Below are positions 33,515 to 43,623 of a stretch of 64,000 nucleotides of DNA, one piece after another; the stretch's first letter is position 1, and each line of letters opens with the position of its first letter. Both the position numbers and the translations under genes were made by a program. The stretch covers positions 6,788,501 through 6,852,500 of the forward strand of contig NZ_CP022219.1 in NCBI RefSeq assembly GCF_004114915.1. The letters are read 5' to 3'. The notes beneath the pieces are model-generated. The model was given only the letters and a program-made list of their open reading frames with translations, did not search any database and was not told the origin of the DNA. Origin of the DNA: Bradyrhizobium guangxiense (lineage in GTDB: Bacteria > Pseudomonadota > Alphaproteobacteria > Rhizobiales > Xanthobacteraceae).

Positions 33515-36352
33515 ATGGCTTACACGATCCAACGGCTAACGATTTACGGTCTAATTTCCGCGTTAGAGAGCGACCTGAGGGATTTCCTGACACTTCATGT
33601 GTCTCCGTTAGTCGACCCAAACAAGCTCTTGCCCAAGCAAATGATGGACAAGGCGACAGAACGGTTTGCCAAAGAGAACGCAGACACCGTTCCGGATTTT
33701 GAAGACTTGTTGGATTATTTGGACCTTGGAGACGAACTTCAGGCAATACGGACACACGATCGTTTACTAGACGATGTTACGCGCACCTATATAAAGAAGT
33801 ACTATCTCGGTCTTGAGGGACTGATTCCGATTCGGAATCGGGTCATGCACACGCGCCCGCTAGAATACGACGATCTGCCTCGCGTATCTGACTTAGCGAG
33901 CGAGCTTGTCAAGTCGCACCGCGCGCTCTGGGCGAATCTGCGAACGACGCGTCGGGAATTGGAACGCGATCCGGATTTTGCAGCCACATTCACTATCCCC
34001 GACACACCGGACGAAAGCACCAAACTACTTCACAATCTGCCGCAAGTTGAGTTTGACGATACGGGCTTCGTCGGCCGCGAGAAGGAGCTTGGAGAACTCA
34101 AGCGCGCACTTATGGGCAACTATCCGGTTGTTACGGTGGTTGGCGAAGGAGGCCTCGGCAAGACGGCAATCGCACTCAAGGCCTGCTATGACTTGCTCGA
34201 CGACGACGAAGCGAAGTTAGACGCGATAGTTTGGACGACTGCAAAAGCAACTAAGCTAACGCTCAATGAAATGCAGGTGATTGAAGGAGCAATTTCATCG
34301 TCCCTCGGTATCATTGAGAACGCAACTGCGCTCCTCGGACGTCAGACTGAAACATCGGCGATGGATGACTTGCTGACGCATTTGCGTAACAACAGAATAC
34401 TTTTGGTCATTGATAATCTGGAAACCGTCATAGATCAAAACATCCGAAACTTAGTCCGCCAGGTGCCTCCCGGTAGTCGGATTCTTTTCACAACGCGTAT
34501 CGGACTTGGCGCGTTTGACTTTCCAATCCCGCTCTCGCCACTGGAAAGCAAAGAAGCCGCATTCTATTTCCGGCGGACAGCACGAGTTTGGGGCGTCAAC
34601 GACCTTGCTTCAGCTCCGCCAAATGTTGTCTCCGGTTACTGCTTAAAGCTGCAACACAATCCTCTCTTCATAAAATGGTTCATTCAAAGTGTCCGCGCGG
34701 GCAAACGGCCAACGGTTCTTACGAGCGATCCGACCGTTCTTCTACAATTCTGCCTTCAAAACGTATTCAATTCACTGTCTGTAGATTCACGGACAGTAGC
34801 AAGCACGCTCGCAAGCGTTAATGGCTCCCAGAGTGTTGCTAGTTTGGCGTTCTACACCGATTTGGACAGTTTATCGATACAGAGCGCTCTTTCTGTCCTG
34901 GTCACTTCGAACTTGCTGTCAGTTGAGCGCGGAAGAAGTTCCGAAGATGAAGATCGTTATACGCTCAGCGCGCTTGCCCGCATGTATATTCAGAAGTTCA
35001 TTCGTCCACCAATCGAAGAGCAGAAGAAGCTTATATCAAAGCAAAACGCTCTGAGATCCGCGCAAGAGGAATTCTCATCCCAGGCTGGGGCTGACATATT
35101 TGACATGAAGAATGTTTTCGTACGAGACAAGGATGATTACATCGTTGCAAAGATTCTGACTCGAGCGCTGGAATGCTTGTTCAGAAAGGATTGTGAGGAG
35201 GCGGAACTTCAAGTCCAACGAGCGAACGATCTCTCGCCGAACTACTTCGAAGTCCACAGAGTCAAAGCTCGACTTCATATCGAGCTGGAGGATTATTTCT
35301 CAGCAGAGAATGAGTATGAGACAGCAATCTCGCTAGCACCCCAGAGAGCGCCGCTACGGCTGTGGTACGCTGGGTTTTTGTCGTGGCAGCTAGGCGATCA
35401 AGATCGAGCCCTGGCTCAACTTCTAAAAGCTGAGGAACTTGCTCCTAACTCCGCATACGTAAAGATCGAATGCGCTCGCGTACTTCAATATCAAAGAAAG
35501 TTCCTTGAAGCTGCCAATCGTCTCGCTGCCGTCGAAGATATTGAGAAGCTCCCAGCGCGGATGCGGAGAGCGCACCTTGACTTAAGTCTTCAGAACGATC
35601 TGCGAAAGGCTGAGCAGCTCATTACGCAGCAGAACTTTGTTGATGCATTAGATTGTTTGGAGGCGGCGAGGAGGACTTTCGAAGCAGCGCCGCAAGCATT
35701 GATTGACCAACGAACAACGCGGCACGTCGGCCACGCCATGCGCCACCTACTGCCGCTCAAGCGCGCATTGACTGGACTAAAGGAAGAAAAGCGCGTCGCT
35801 GCTATCGAGAAGTGGATTTCTGATCCGGCAACGCGTTCAGCGCAACCAGAACTGCGCAGGGCCGCATCATTCATTTCCCCAGATGAACTCGGCCCCACCG
35901 AGGCAAGCGAAGCACCGCCCAATCGTGGGCGGCTCTCCCAGTTGCACACTAACTATGCTTTCGTTGATACCGGCGGGTCGCGCTTCTTCTTTCATCGAGG
36001 TAGCTGGTTGGGCAAATTGGACTTCACAGCCCTGGGCGCGGGCGCCATTGTTGAATTTGAGATTGGCCGAAGTGAAAAAGGCCCCTGTGCCATCAACGTC
36101 CGGCCAATCGGCGAAGAGACGCCAGCTCAAAAGAATGACTTCGTCCTTCTGGGAGCTATTAAGTCCCTTACAGCAACGTACGGCTTCATCAAACTAGATT
36201 CAGGAGGAGACTTATTCTTCCATCGTGACGACTGCACACTTGCTACAAGATTTAACAAGCTGGCTCCAGGCGATCGAGTGAGATGCAAGCTGAACGTTGG
36301 GATAGACGGCCGGAAGCGAGGGGTAAACGTCGAGCTGTATTCCGGGCTTTAA
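33515..36352 (+). CDS. HEPN-NB-ARC-TPR STAND protein with two cold-shock-like domains
   Basis: A 945-residue multi-domain protein. N-terminal helical domain (1-150) with IPIRNRVMHTRP, whose R107-x4-H112 fits the HEPN RNase motif of Swt1-type domains. NB-ARC NTPase from about 180: TGFVGREKELGEL, Walker A GEGGLGKTA (210-218), Walker B RILLVIDNLET. TPR repeats run from about 560 to 680. The end holds two cold-shock-like beta-barrels (about 804-870 and 878-945), each with an FFFH/LFFH strand as in RNA-binding cold-shock proteins. It probably senses a nucleic-acid or phage signal and triggers RNA cleavage. The ATG at 33515 follows GAGAGG. Defence role inferred from architecture. Confidence 0.85.
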   Translation: MAYTIQRLTIYGLISALESDLRDFLTLHVSPLVDPNKLLPKQMMDKATERFAKENADTVPDFEDLLDYLDLGDELQAIRTHDRLLDDVTRTYIKKYYLGLEGLIPIRNRVMHTRPLEYDDLPRVSDLASELVKSHRALWANLRTTRRELERDPDFAATFTIPDTPDESTKLLHNLPQVEFDDTGFVGREKELGELKRALMGNYPVVTVVGEGGLGKTAIALKACYDLLDDDEAKLDAIVWTTAKATKLTLNEMQVIEGAISSSLGIIENATALLGRQTETSAMDDLLTHLRNNRILLVIDNLETVIDQNIRNLVRQVPPGSRILFTTRIGLGAFDFPIPLSPLESKEAAFYFRRTARVWGVNDLASAPPNVVSGYCLKLQHNPLFIKWFIQSVRAGKRPTVLTSDPTVLLQFCLQNVFNSLSVDSRTVASTLASVNGSQSVASLAFYTDLDSLSIQSALSVLVTSNLLSVERGRSSEDEDRYTLSALARMYIQKFIRPPIEEQKKLISKQNALRSAQEEFSSQAGADIFDMKNVFVRDKDDYIVAKILTRALECLFRKDCEEAELQVQRANDLSPNYFEVHRVKARLHIELEDYFSAENEYETAISLAPQRAPLRLWYAGFLSWQLGDQDRALAQLLKAEELAPNSAYVKIECARVLQYQRKFLEAANRLAAVEDIEKLPARMRRAHLDLSLQNDLRKAEQLITQQNFVDALDCLEAARRTFEAAPQALIDQRTTRHVGHAMRHLLPLKRALTGLKEEKRVAAIEKWISDPATRSAQPELRRAASFISPDELGPTEASEAPPNRGRLSQLHTNYAFVDTGGSRFFFHRGSWLGKLDFTALGAGAIVEFEIGRSEKGPCAINVRPIGEETPAQKNDFVLLGAIKSLTATYGFIKLDSGGDLFFHRDDCTLATRFNKLAPGDRVRCKLNVGIDGRKRGVNVELYSGL

Positions 36353-36651
36353 GCGGCAAAACGAATTTCGCTATTCACCTCGCCAATATTCATTTCCCGT
36401 CGACGATCGCCACTCCGATGGCGGCGATCGGCATATGTCAAAATCGAGAATCGACTAGTCACTGGAGCGACGCATCATGACTCCTCATGCTGAGAACAAA
36501 CCGGCAAAAATCCAGCTGCGCCTTCAAAGTCAATCGAGCATGGTCTTTGATACCCGGGCAAAGAATGGGGTCGTCTAGCTTTTAGAAACTTTGTCGTTGT
36601 CCGCTTACGGACCTTGATCGATAGCGTCCCATTATTGAGGTGGGACAACAA

Positions 36652-37296
36652 ATGTCTAAGTTCATCGCATATTTCCGCGTATCAACCGAACGTCAGGGGA
36701 AATCTGGCCTCGGCTTAGCCGCTCAGCGTCGCAAGATCACTGATTTCGTTGCAGGCGCCGGCAGGCTCATTGCTGAATTCTGCGATATCCAATCCGGGAA
36801 GGACGATTCCCGCACAGAATTACAGCGAGCGATTCAGCTGGCCAAACGCGAGAACGCGAAGATCGTTATCGCTCGCCTCGACCGTTTTTCCCGCCGGGTC
36901 AGCTTTATCGCCAGCATCCTTGAACAGGGCATCGGTCTCGTCTGTGCTGAGATGCCCAATGCAACGGACTTCCAACTCCATATCTTCGCTGCGCTCGCTC
37001 AGGAGGAACGCAGGCTGATCTCCGAACGGACGAAGGCAGCATTGGCCGAAGCAAAACGTCGAGGCAAAATTCTCGGATCAAATGGAAGGAATTTGGCCGC
37101 GAAGAATCGCAAGGCCGCTGACGACTTTGCATCCGAACTCAGAGAAAAGCTGGGCGCTAATGTATTGCGGCGTTCTTACAGCGAAATTGCACGACATCTG
37201 AATGATGCGGGGATCACGACTGTAACAGGACGAAAATTCTACCCGCAGACGGTCAAGAACTACTTGGCACGGGCAACTTCAGATTTCTCATCGTGA
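36652..37296 (+). CDS. Small serine recombinase (resolvase/invertase type)
   Basis: A 214-residue serine recombinase. FIAYFRVSTERQGKSGLGL holds the catalytic Ser near residue 11, and VIARLDRFSRRV the active-site arginines (about 69-75). The last 45 residues form a resolvase-type helix-turn-helix (RRSYSEIARHLNDAGITT, then YPQTVKNYLARA). The size fits a resolvase or invertase, not the large integrase at the right end of the island. The ATG at 36652 is preferred over a GTG four codons before. It may be a trace of a smaller element nested in the island; no obvious target repeats were seen beside it. Confidence 0.9.
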   Translation: MSKFIAYFRVSTERQGKSGLGLAAQRRKITDFVAGAGRLIAEFCDIQSGKDDSRTELQRAIQLAKRENAKIVIARLDRFSRRVSFIASILEQGIGLVCAEMPNATDFQLHIFAALAQEERRLISERTKAALAEAKRRGKILGSNGRNLAAKNRKAADDFASELREKLGANVLRRSYSEIARHLNDAGITTVTGRKFYPQTVKNYLARATSDFSS

Positions 37297-37780
37297 AATG
37301 TACCCTACACTTTGGAATAACTCCGTCCAAAACCCCAGAGCGCGATCGAATACCCGGTCAATCAGGATAGTCTCACCTTGGTCGATCACGAGTAAGGTCG
37401 AAGCGTTTAGCGTGAGACGTACGGTGAAACGGCATTAAAGAGGCAGGTACGGGAGAAGGCAGCGCAGTGGGGCCAAGAGGAATTTCTGGCCGATACCCAG
37501 GGGCGAGCTAGTTGCTTTCGAAAATGTCGTGACCAACGAACCCGCTCCGCCTGACGGTGAAAGCAGCGATCCGACTTAAGAATAAGAAAGAGCCGCCCTG
37601 GTTGCCCCCCCGGAGCGGCTCTCAGTCGTCCCCCAGGCACGTTGGCCTCGGCGTTGCGTACCGCCGTTACCTTGTTTGCGGCCACGCACAGTCTGCCTAT
37701 CGAAGTCGACTTGATTCGCCTGTACCGCAAATGACACAATGCACTCTATCATTTGCGTTGCGATGCAAGGTTGATTGCAC
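37297..37780. other. Non-coding stretch
   Basis: About 480 bases with no convincing gene. It contains one minus-strand terminator-like hairpin (37589-37622) and the upstream region of the 37781 gene. Confidence 0.45.
37589..37622 (-). terminator. Terminator-like hairpin
   Basis: AGAGCCGC (37589-37596) pairs perfectly with GCGGCTCT (37615-37622). On the minus strand the stem is followed by TTCTTATTC, a fairly T-rich tail. No minus-strand gene ends here, so it may be a leftover from a lost gene. Confidence 0.5.
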
Positions 37781-38632
37781 ATGGCACCAAAACTAGACAA
37801 GCAGTCGTTTCTGAACCTGGCGCCAGAGTATTACCTGCTGGCTCTCTATGTTCATTCCCAATACTCTCAGCAGCAATTTCATACCGATATCGCTTGGCAA
37901 CGGGAATTCACTGTCGAAGACCACGATGCGGATGAGGAATACTGCTACGTCGAGAACGCTGCATTAAGAGCGGAAGCCGTCCGCATCATGTTGAGCCAGG
38001 GAGCGATCGAACTGATCGACGATCATTTCGGACCGATAATTTGGCGCAAGACCGCCGAAATGCAGCGACTCGCAACCTCGTTGGAGAAAACGCCGGGCAA
38101 TGTGTTTTACAAGGCAAAGGCCTCCGGAGACGTTAGGGGATGGCTGTATGCGGCGCTCCAGAAGGTGAACACCCGCGCTTCTGAACTAGGAATAACTGAC
38201 ACCGATTTTGAACCTTATAAGGATGGGGGATTTGCTCTAGACGCGGCGGCGGAAGTCAAGGATGCGGATCCAGTAGGTGAGTGGGCGCCTGTTAAGCTGG
38301 ACTCGGCCGATCCGGTGGTGGCTGAGGCAATCTCCAAATTGAGCGCTGCCACGCAGGCAATTGAGCAGGACAACGGCTATGCTTCCGAGCGTAAGCAAGA
38401 ACGAGACGCAGTCGTTGCCGATCTCAAGGGGGGACTCGAAAAACTCAAAGAAGGTGAGGTGAGTGTCGGCTGGATCAGGCGGACCATCAATGCGCTTAGG
38501 CTCGCAAGCATCACGTTCGCAAATAACGTGAAGGCCCAAACGATCGACGGCGCTATGCAAGGTCTCAAAGAAGTAGTGAAGACGCACATGAAAGACGCAA
38601 TCGAGCTACTGCTTCGCCACTGGCCGTTCTAG
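37781..38632 (+). CDS. Hypothetical helical protein
   Basis: A 283-residue protein. N-terminal text PEYYLLALYVHSQYSQ and a central DADEEYCYVENAALR suggest a helical fold; the C-terminal third (about 215-280) is helical and includes IRRTINALRLASITFANNVK, possibly amphipathic or membrane-active. No family recognised. The ATG at 37781 follows AAGG with suitable spacing. It is 85 bases upstream of another unknown gene (38717) in the same direction, near the integrase end where island cargo often sits. Confidence 0.6.
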   Translation: MAPKLDKQSFLNLAPEYYLLALYVHSQYSQQQFHTDIAWQREFTVEDHDADEEYCYVENAALRAEAVRIMLSQGAIELIDDHFGPIIWRKTAEMQRLATSLEKTPGNVFYKAKASGDVRGWLYAALQKVNTRASELGITDTDFEPYKDGGFALDAAAEVKDADPVGEWAPVKLDSADPVVAEAISKLSAATQAIEQDNGYASERKQERDAVVADLKGGLEKLKEGEVSVGWIRRTINALRLASITFANNVKAQTIDGAMQGLKEVVKTHMKDAIELLLRHWPF

Positions 38633-38716
38633 TGCAAGACAATGTGTACGGGGAAGGCGTCTTGATTGCGTTGGCCAATTGAAACAATGTAGCCTCATTG
38701 CCCGAGGGAGGCTGAG

Positions 38717-39253
38717 TTGCTTCATAACATCCACCTGTACTTTGATGTTTTGGAATGGCGCCAAAGCGTTCGAGAGGAAAGGAAAAAGAAATACAGAGGT
38801 CGCGGGTTAAATCTGGTCGCCCGTGCCACTAACGTTCGTGACATTCGGCTCATCAACATGCCGGAGAAACTCCGCGATCTGGAGTTTCATTTGACCGTGG
38901 TTGAAGGCACTCCAGTCTTAGTGAGCGGCGAACCGTTCGAGGATGGCATCGGCATCATAATCCTGCACCAATGCGAGCCTGCCAGGGATGATCTTCCCGA
39001 GATAGAGGCGATGGTCACTGGCTGGTTCTATGTCGAGTCCGACCTCTACCAGGAGCTTTGGCAGCAAGTCCTGACCGACAACTATTCGAGCAGCCGTATG
39101 GAGCTTGAAGCAGGTCCGTTCGGGTTCGATATGATGGAATGGACTTGGGACCCAGCAACGCAGGCTCAGTTGAACGTACAGTACGCCGCGTTTGATTTTG
39201 TACGCAGCAAGCGCAAGGAGCCGCCCCCGTTGAAGAAGGGTTTGTTCAGCTAG
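38717..39253 (+). CDS. Hypothetical protein
   Basis: A 178-residue protein starting at a TTG with GGGAGG 6 bases upstream (MLHNIHLYFDVLEWRQS). It is rich in Glu and Trp, with strand-like text in its middle (GIGIIILHQCEP, GWFYVESDLYQELWQ) and a Pro/Lys end. No family recognised. It follows 37781-38632 in the same orientation. The two may act as a pair; neither shows a motif that allows a function to be named. Confidence 0.55.
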   Translation: MLHNIHLYFDVLEWRQSVREERKKKYRGRGLNLVARATNVRDIRLINMPEKLRDLEFHLTVVEGTPVLVSGEPFEDGIGIIILHQCEPARDDLPEIEAMVTGWFYVESDLYQELWQQVLTDNYSSSRMELEAGPFGFDMMEWTWDPATQAQLNVQYAAFDFVRSKRKEPPPLKKGLFS

Positions 39254-39378
39254 GCCAAGCCCTTGGACTTGCGTGAGACCGTAAGATTCCCGGTGAACGG
39301 GAACGACCTACCTGACCCGACACCGAAATTTTCCCGACGGGGGAATATAAGATCTCTGAGTGACCTGTTTGGAAGTCT

Positions 39379-39663
39379 TTATTTCTCGTCCAAAGCTGCT
39401 TCATCCGCCGGCGACTTCATCGTCTTCCCATCAGCGGAAATCATCTCGAAATCTGGTGCGGTGCCCATAACCTTCTGGATGAACTTCGTCGGGTGTTCAG
39501 GATCGACGAACAGAATCATGCCTTGGCCGTCTCTGAACACCACCTCAAAGCTCTGAGCGTCAGGGTCGACCGTCAGGCGCAGCTCGCTGATCAGCAGTCT
39601 CGAGCGATCGAGCGCAAAACCTGCGTGCATATCTCCGAGCCAAACGTTCCTGGCTTCACGCAT
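39379..39663 (-). CDS. Small acidic protein coupled to the integrase
   Basis: A 94-residue acidic protein (RLTVDPDAQSFEVVFRDGQG; VDPEHPTKFIQKVMG; SPADEAALDEK). Its ATG at 39663 overlaps the end of the large serine recombinase by 8 bases, so the two are translated together. Family unknown. Partners of large serine integrases are often directionality factors that promote excision, and this is the only gene so placed, but nothing in the sequence proves that role. Confidence 0.65.
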   Translation of the reverse strand: MREARNVWLGDMHAGFALDRSRLLISELRLTVDPDAQSFEVVFRDGQGMILFVDPEHPTKFIQKVMGTAPDFEMISADGKTMKSPADEAALDEK

Positions 39664-41409
39664 TTGCCTCGTGAGGCCAATCGTACGCTGGATCGCTCGA
39701 TCTGGACGCGACTATTTGTTGCTCGTACCTGAGCGGGTCCTTTGCATCCGGGAACACGATCCTCACACGCCCATCCCGAAGGCCTACAGAAAAGTATCGA
39801 AGGGCTTGCTCCGGTGTAACAGCACGACGTGCGATATGAGCCGCCACATCCGCTGCATCAGCGCCGAACGCCTCTCGCGTATTCTGAGCGATCTTTGTCA
39901 GTCGTGGCTGTCCTCCTTGCGGGGCCACGGTCAAGGTGTGGATCATCGATTTGAGATGAGACGAGAGTTTCGACCGCAGCTCGAAAAGATCCGGTTGGTT
40001 TGCGTTCTGAAGACGCTGAAGGAGGCCAGCGATTTCGTCCCTGCTCTGCGACAGCATCTGCCTTTCGGACTCCAGTTTCTCAAATGCTTTGCGCGATTCC
40101 GCGATCTGTGCCGCCAACTCATCCTTGCGCGCTTGCAATTCCCGCAATTTCGACAGGATGAACTCTTCGGGAGCGCCAGACTCCAAGAGATTATAGGTCT
40201 TATCCATGAGGGCATTTACGCTGCCAATCTCGCCCTCCAGCGATGTGACTTTCTGAGCGGCGTTTTTTTGTTCTTTCTGACGATCGTCTGGATCAACCAA
40301 AGTCGCCAGATCAATCTCGCTGACGAAGGCAAGAAATGAAGTTTCAAAATCACGGTACCGCCATCGCTTGCCATGGCACCCAAATCGCCGGGCGGATTTT
40401 GAGCAAACGAGATAACGATTGCCCTTTGGGCCACTACCCTTGTTGTCGTACTTCATCGAGGCGCCGCAATACGCGCAAGTGGCAAGGCCCGAGAATAGAT
40501 TGCTGAAGCCCGCACCTTTCCGGCCGACGCCCTTGCCGTTGAATTGCCGATGCGATTTGGCATGGCGAGCTCGATAGAACAGCTCCTCGTCGATCACTGC
40601 AGGAAAGTAATTTTTGACGACTTCGCCTGTGAGCACACGCCTGCTGTCCTGCCGAAAACCCGGCTGGAATTCACCCAAGACAGCGCGATTTTCGAGGATC
40701 TTTGCAATATATGATGGATGCCAACCATCGGATTCGTTGAACGTCGGTGTGCCAGCCTTGTTCAAACGATCCGCGATTTTGTAATTGCCGATCCCATCCG
40801 CACTATCGGTGAAAATCTGCCGGACCACGTCGGCACGAGCGGGGATTGGGACGTAGGTGCTGCGATCGGGAGCGAGTTCAAGCCAACGAGGGCACCACTT
40901 CGTCATCGGCCTTAACGACAGCGCGGCTCCTCTCTTGTTCTTCCATGCGGCGGAAAGTCGCAGGCTCTTCGTCTGAGATTCCTCATGCGCCCGGCTCATG
41001 ATGACCAGAGATTGGACCAACTCAACTAGGCCGGTGTGCCCGGTACGATAGAGCTGATTGTCGGTCAGAGTGACGACGTTAATGCCTGCCTGGATTATGC
41101 TCAAAAACAGCGTGTGCGCAGTCGAGACTTCCTCGCGACTGAGTCGGTCAAGCGATTCCACAATTAGGAACGAGCCGGGCTTGATCCGGCCAGCCCTGAC
41201 GGCTTCAAGAAACCCGCCGAGCGCTCCGTCGCGAACATTAGCTCCCTTGAACGCCGAGATACCAATGTCCTCGATCTCGCGGTCTTCCGCGAGTTCAAGC
41301 CCGTTAGATTCAGCATAAGCTCGCGAGGCTTCGAGTTGTCGTTCTCGCCCATGCCCCTTTTGCTGCACGTCGGTCGAAATTCTAAGGTAAGAATAAGCTA
41401 AAGGTTTCA

Positions 41410-41410
<1 letters not shown>
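39656..41410 (-). CDS. Large serine recombinase (island integrase)
   Basis: A 584-residue recombinase. The catalytic domain starts at the N-terminus: SYLRISTD with catalytic S12, then LIVESLDRLSREE and the long helix region to about 150. A recombinase domain follows, then a zinc-ribbon-like domain (CAYCGASMKYD and LVCSKSARRFGCHG, about 318-350) and a coiled coil (about 385-475), the standard layout of large serine integrases. It starts at a TTG at 41410, only 66 bases from the right junction repeat, reading inward. No promoter is obvious between the junction and the start. It is the likely agent of comM integration. Confidence 0.93.
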
Positions 41411-42927
<1,517 letters not shown>

Positions 42928-43037
42928 TCATCTAAGCGCATCAACCCGGCGGTAACGACTTTCCTTTACGCTCTGCAAACCATAAGGGCCCGCTGATATC
43001 GGTTCCGAGTTCCCGAGGGCCCGGCGAGTAGAGTGTC

Positions 43038-43505
43038 ATGTTGCGTTTCAGAATCTTCGCCTCGGTTGTTCCCCTGTTGGCGGCCGCGGTGTTTGCCCGC
43101 GCCGAGATCGGATCGGTCTCGCATCCCTGCATCGCGGTGGGCGAAACCTCGGTCGAGCTCACCTCGCTGTTCTGGACCGCCGGCGTGCATGTCGCCTTCA
43201 CCGAAAATCCTGTTCGCGCCACGGTGCGTGTTCAGATCACCGACGATGCCGACGCTGCGGACTTCGCCGTGGTCGACGACGGCCTTGGTTCCGAGCCGGA
43301 TTCCTGCCAGGCCAACCCCTCGACGCGCCTGGTCTCGATCGCCGCCGAGCCGGTCGATGGCGGCGAGGTGATCTACCTCTCTACCGAAGGTCCGGCCGAT
43401 TATCGCATCTATGTGCGCTCGAAGTCCGTCTCGCAACGCGAGGCGGCGGCGCTGATCGTCGGCGCCCGCGGCAGCCATCGTCACCTCCAGGCTGCTTCGC
43501 TCTGA
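43038..43505 (+). CDS. Secreted hypothetical protein
   Basis: A 155-residue protein with a signal peptide (MLRFRIFASVVPLLAAAVFARA, cleavage likely after ARA near 22). The mature part holds two Cys (about 31 and 90) and beta-rich acidic sequence (VRVQITDDADAADFAVVDD, AEPVDGGEVIYLS). No family named. It is downstream of comM and upstream of a hybrid kinase, in chromosomal-style sequence. The ATG at 43038 gives the signal peptide directly. Confidence 0.7.
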   Translation: MLRFRIFASVVPLLAAAVFARAEIGSVSHPCIAVGETSVELTSLFWTAGVHVAFTENPVRATVRVQITDDADAADFAVVDDGLGSEPDSCQANPSTRLVSIAAEPVDGGEVIYLSTEGPADYRIYVRSKSVSQREAAALIVGARGSHRHLQAASL

Positions 43506-43623
43506 ACATTAACGCCTCGTCAACCCTGTTTGGAGGCAGAACCCAGGCCTCAAACTGTTCGCAAGGTCGGCGGGCCATCGTCGCACGCGGCAGTGGGGTC
43601 TAAAAGAGTCAGGGTCGGTGGCG

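Noticed and set aside
36478..36579. 33-codon frame between the STAND gene and the small recombinase
   Set aside because: Protein-like start, but too short and without a recognisable family or ribosome site to call a gene.
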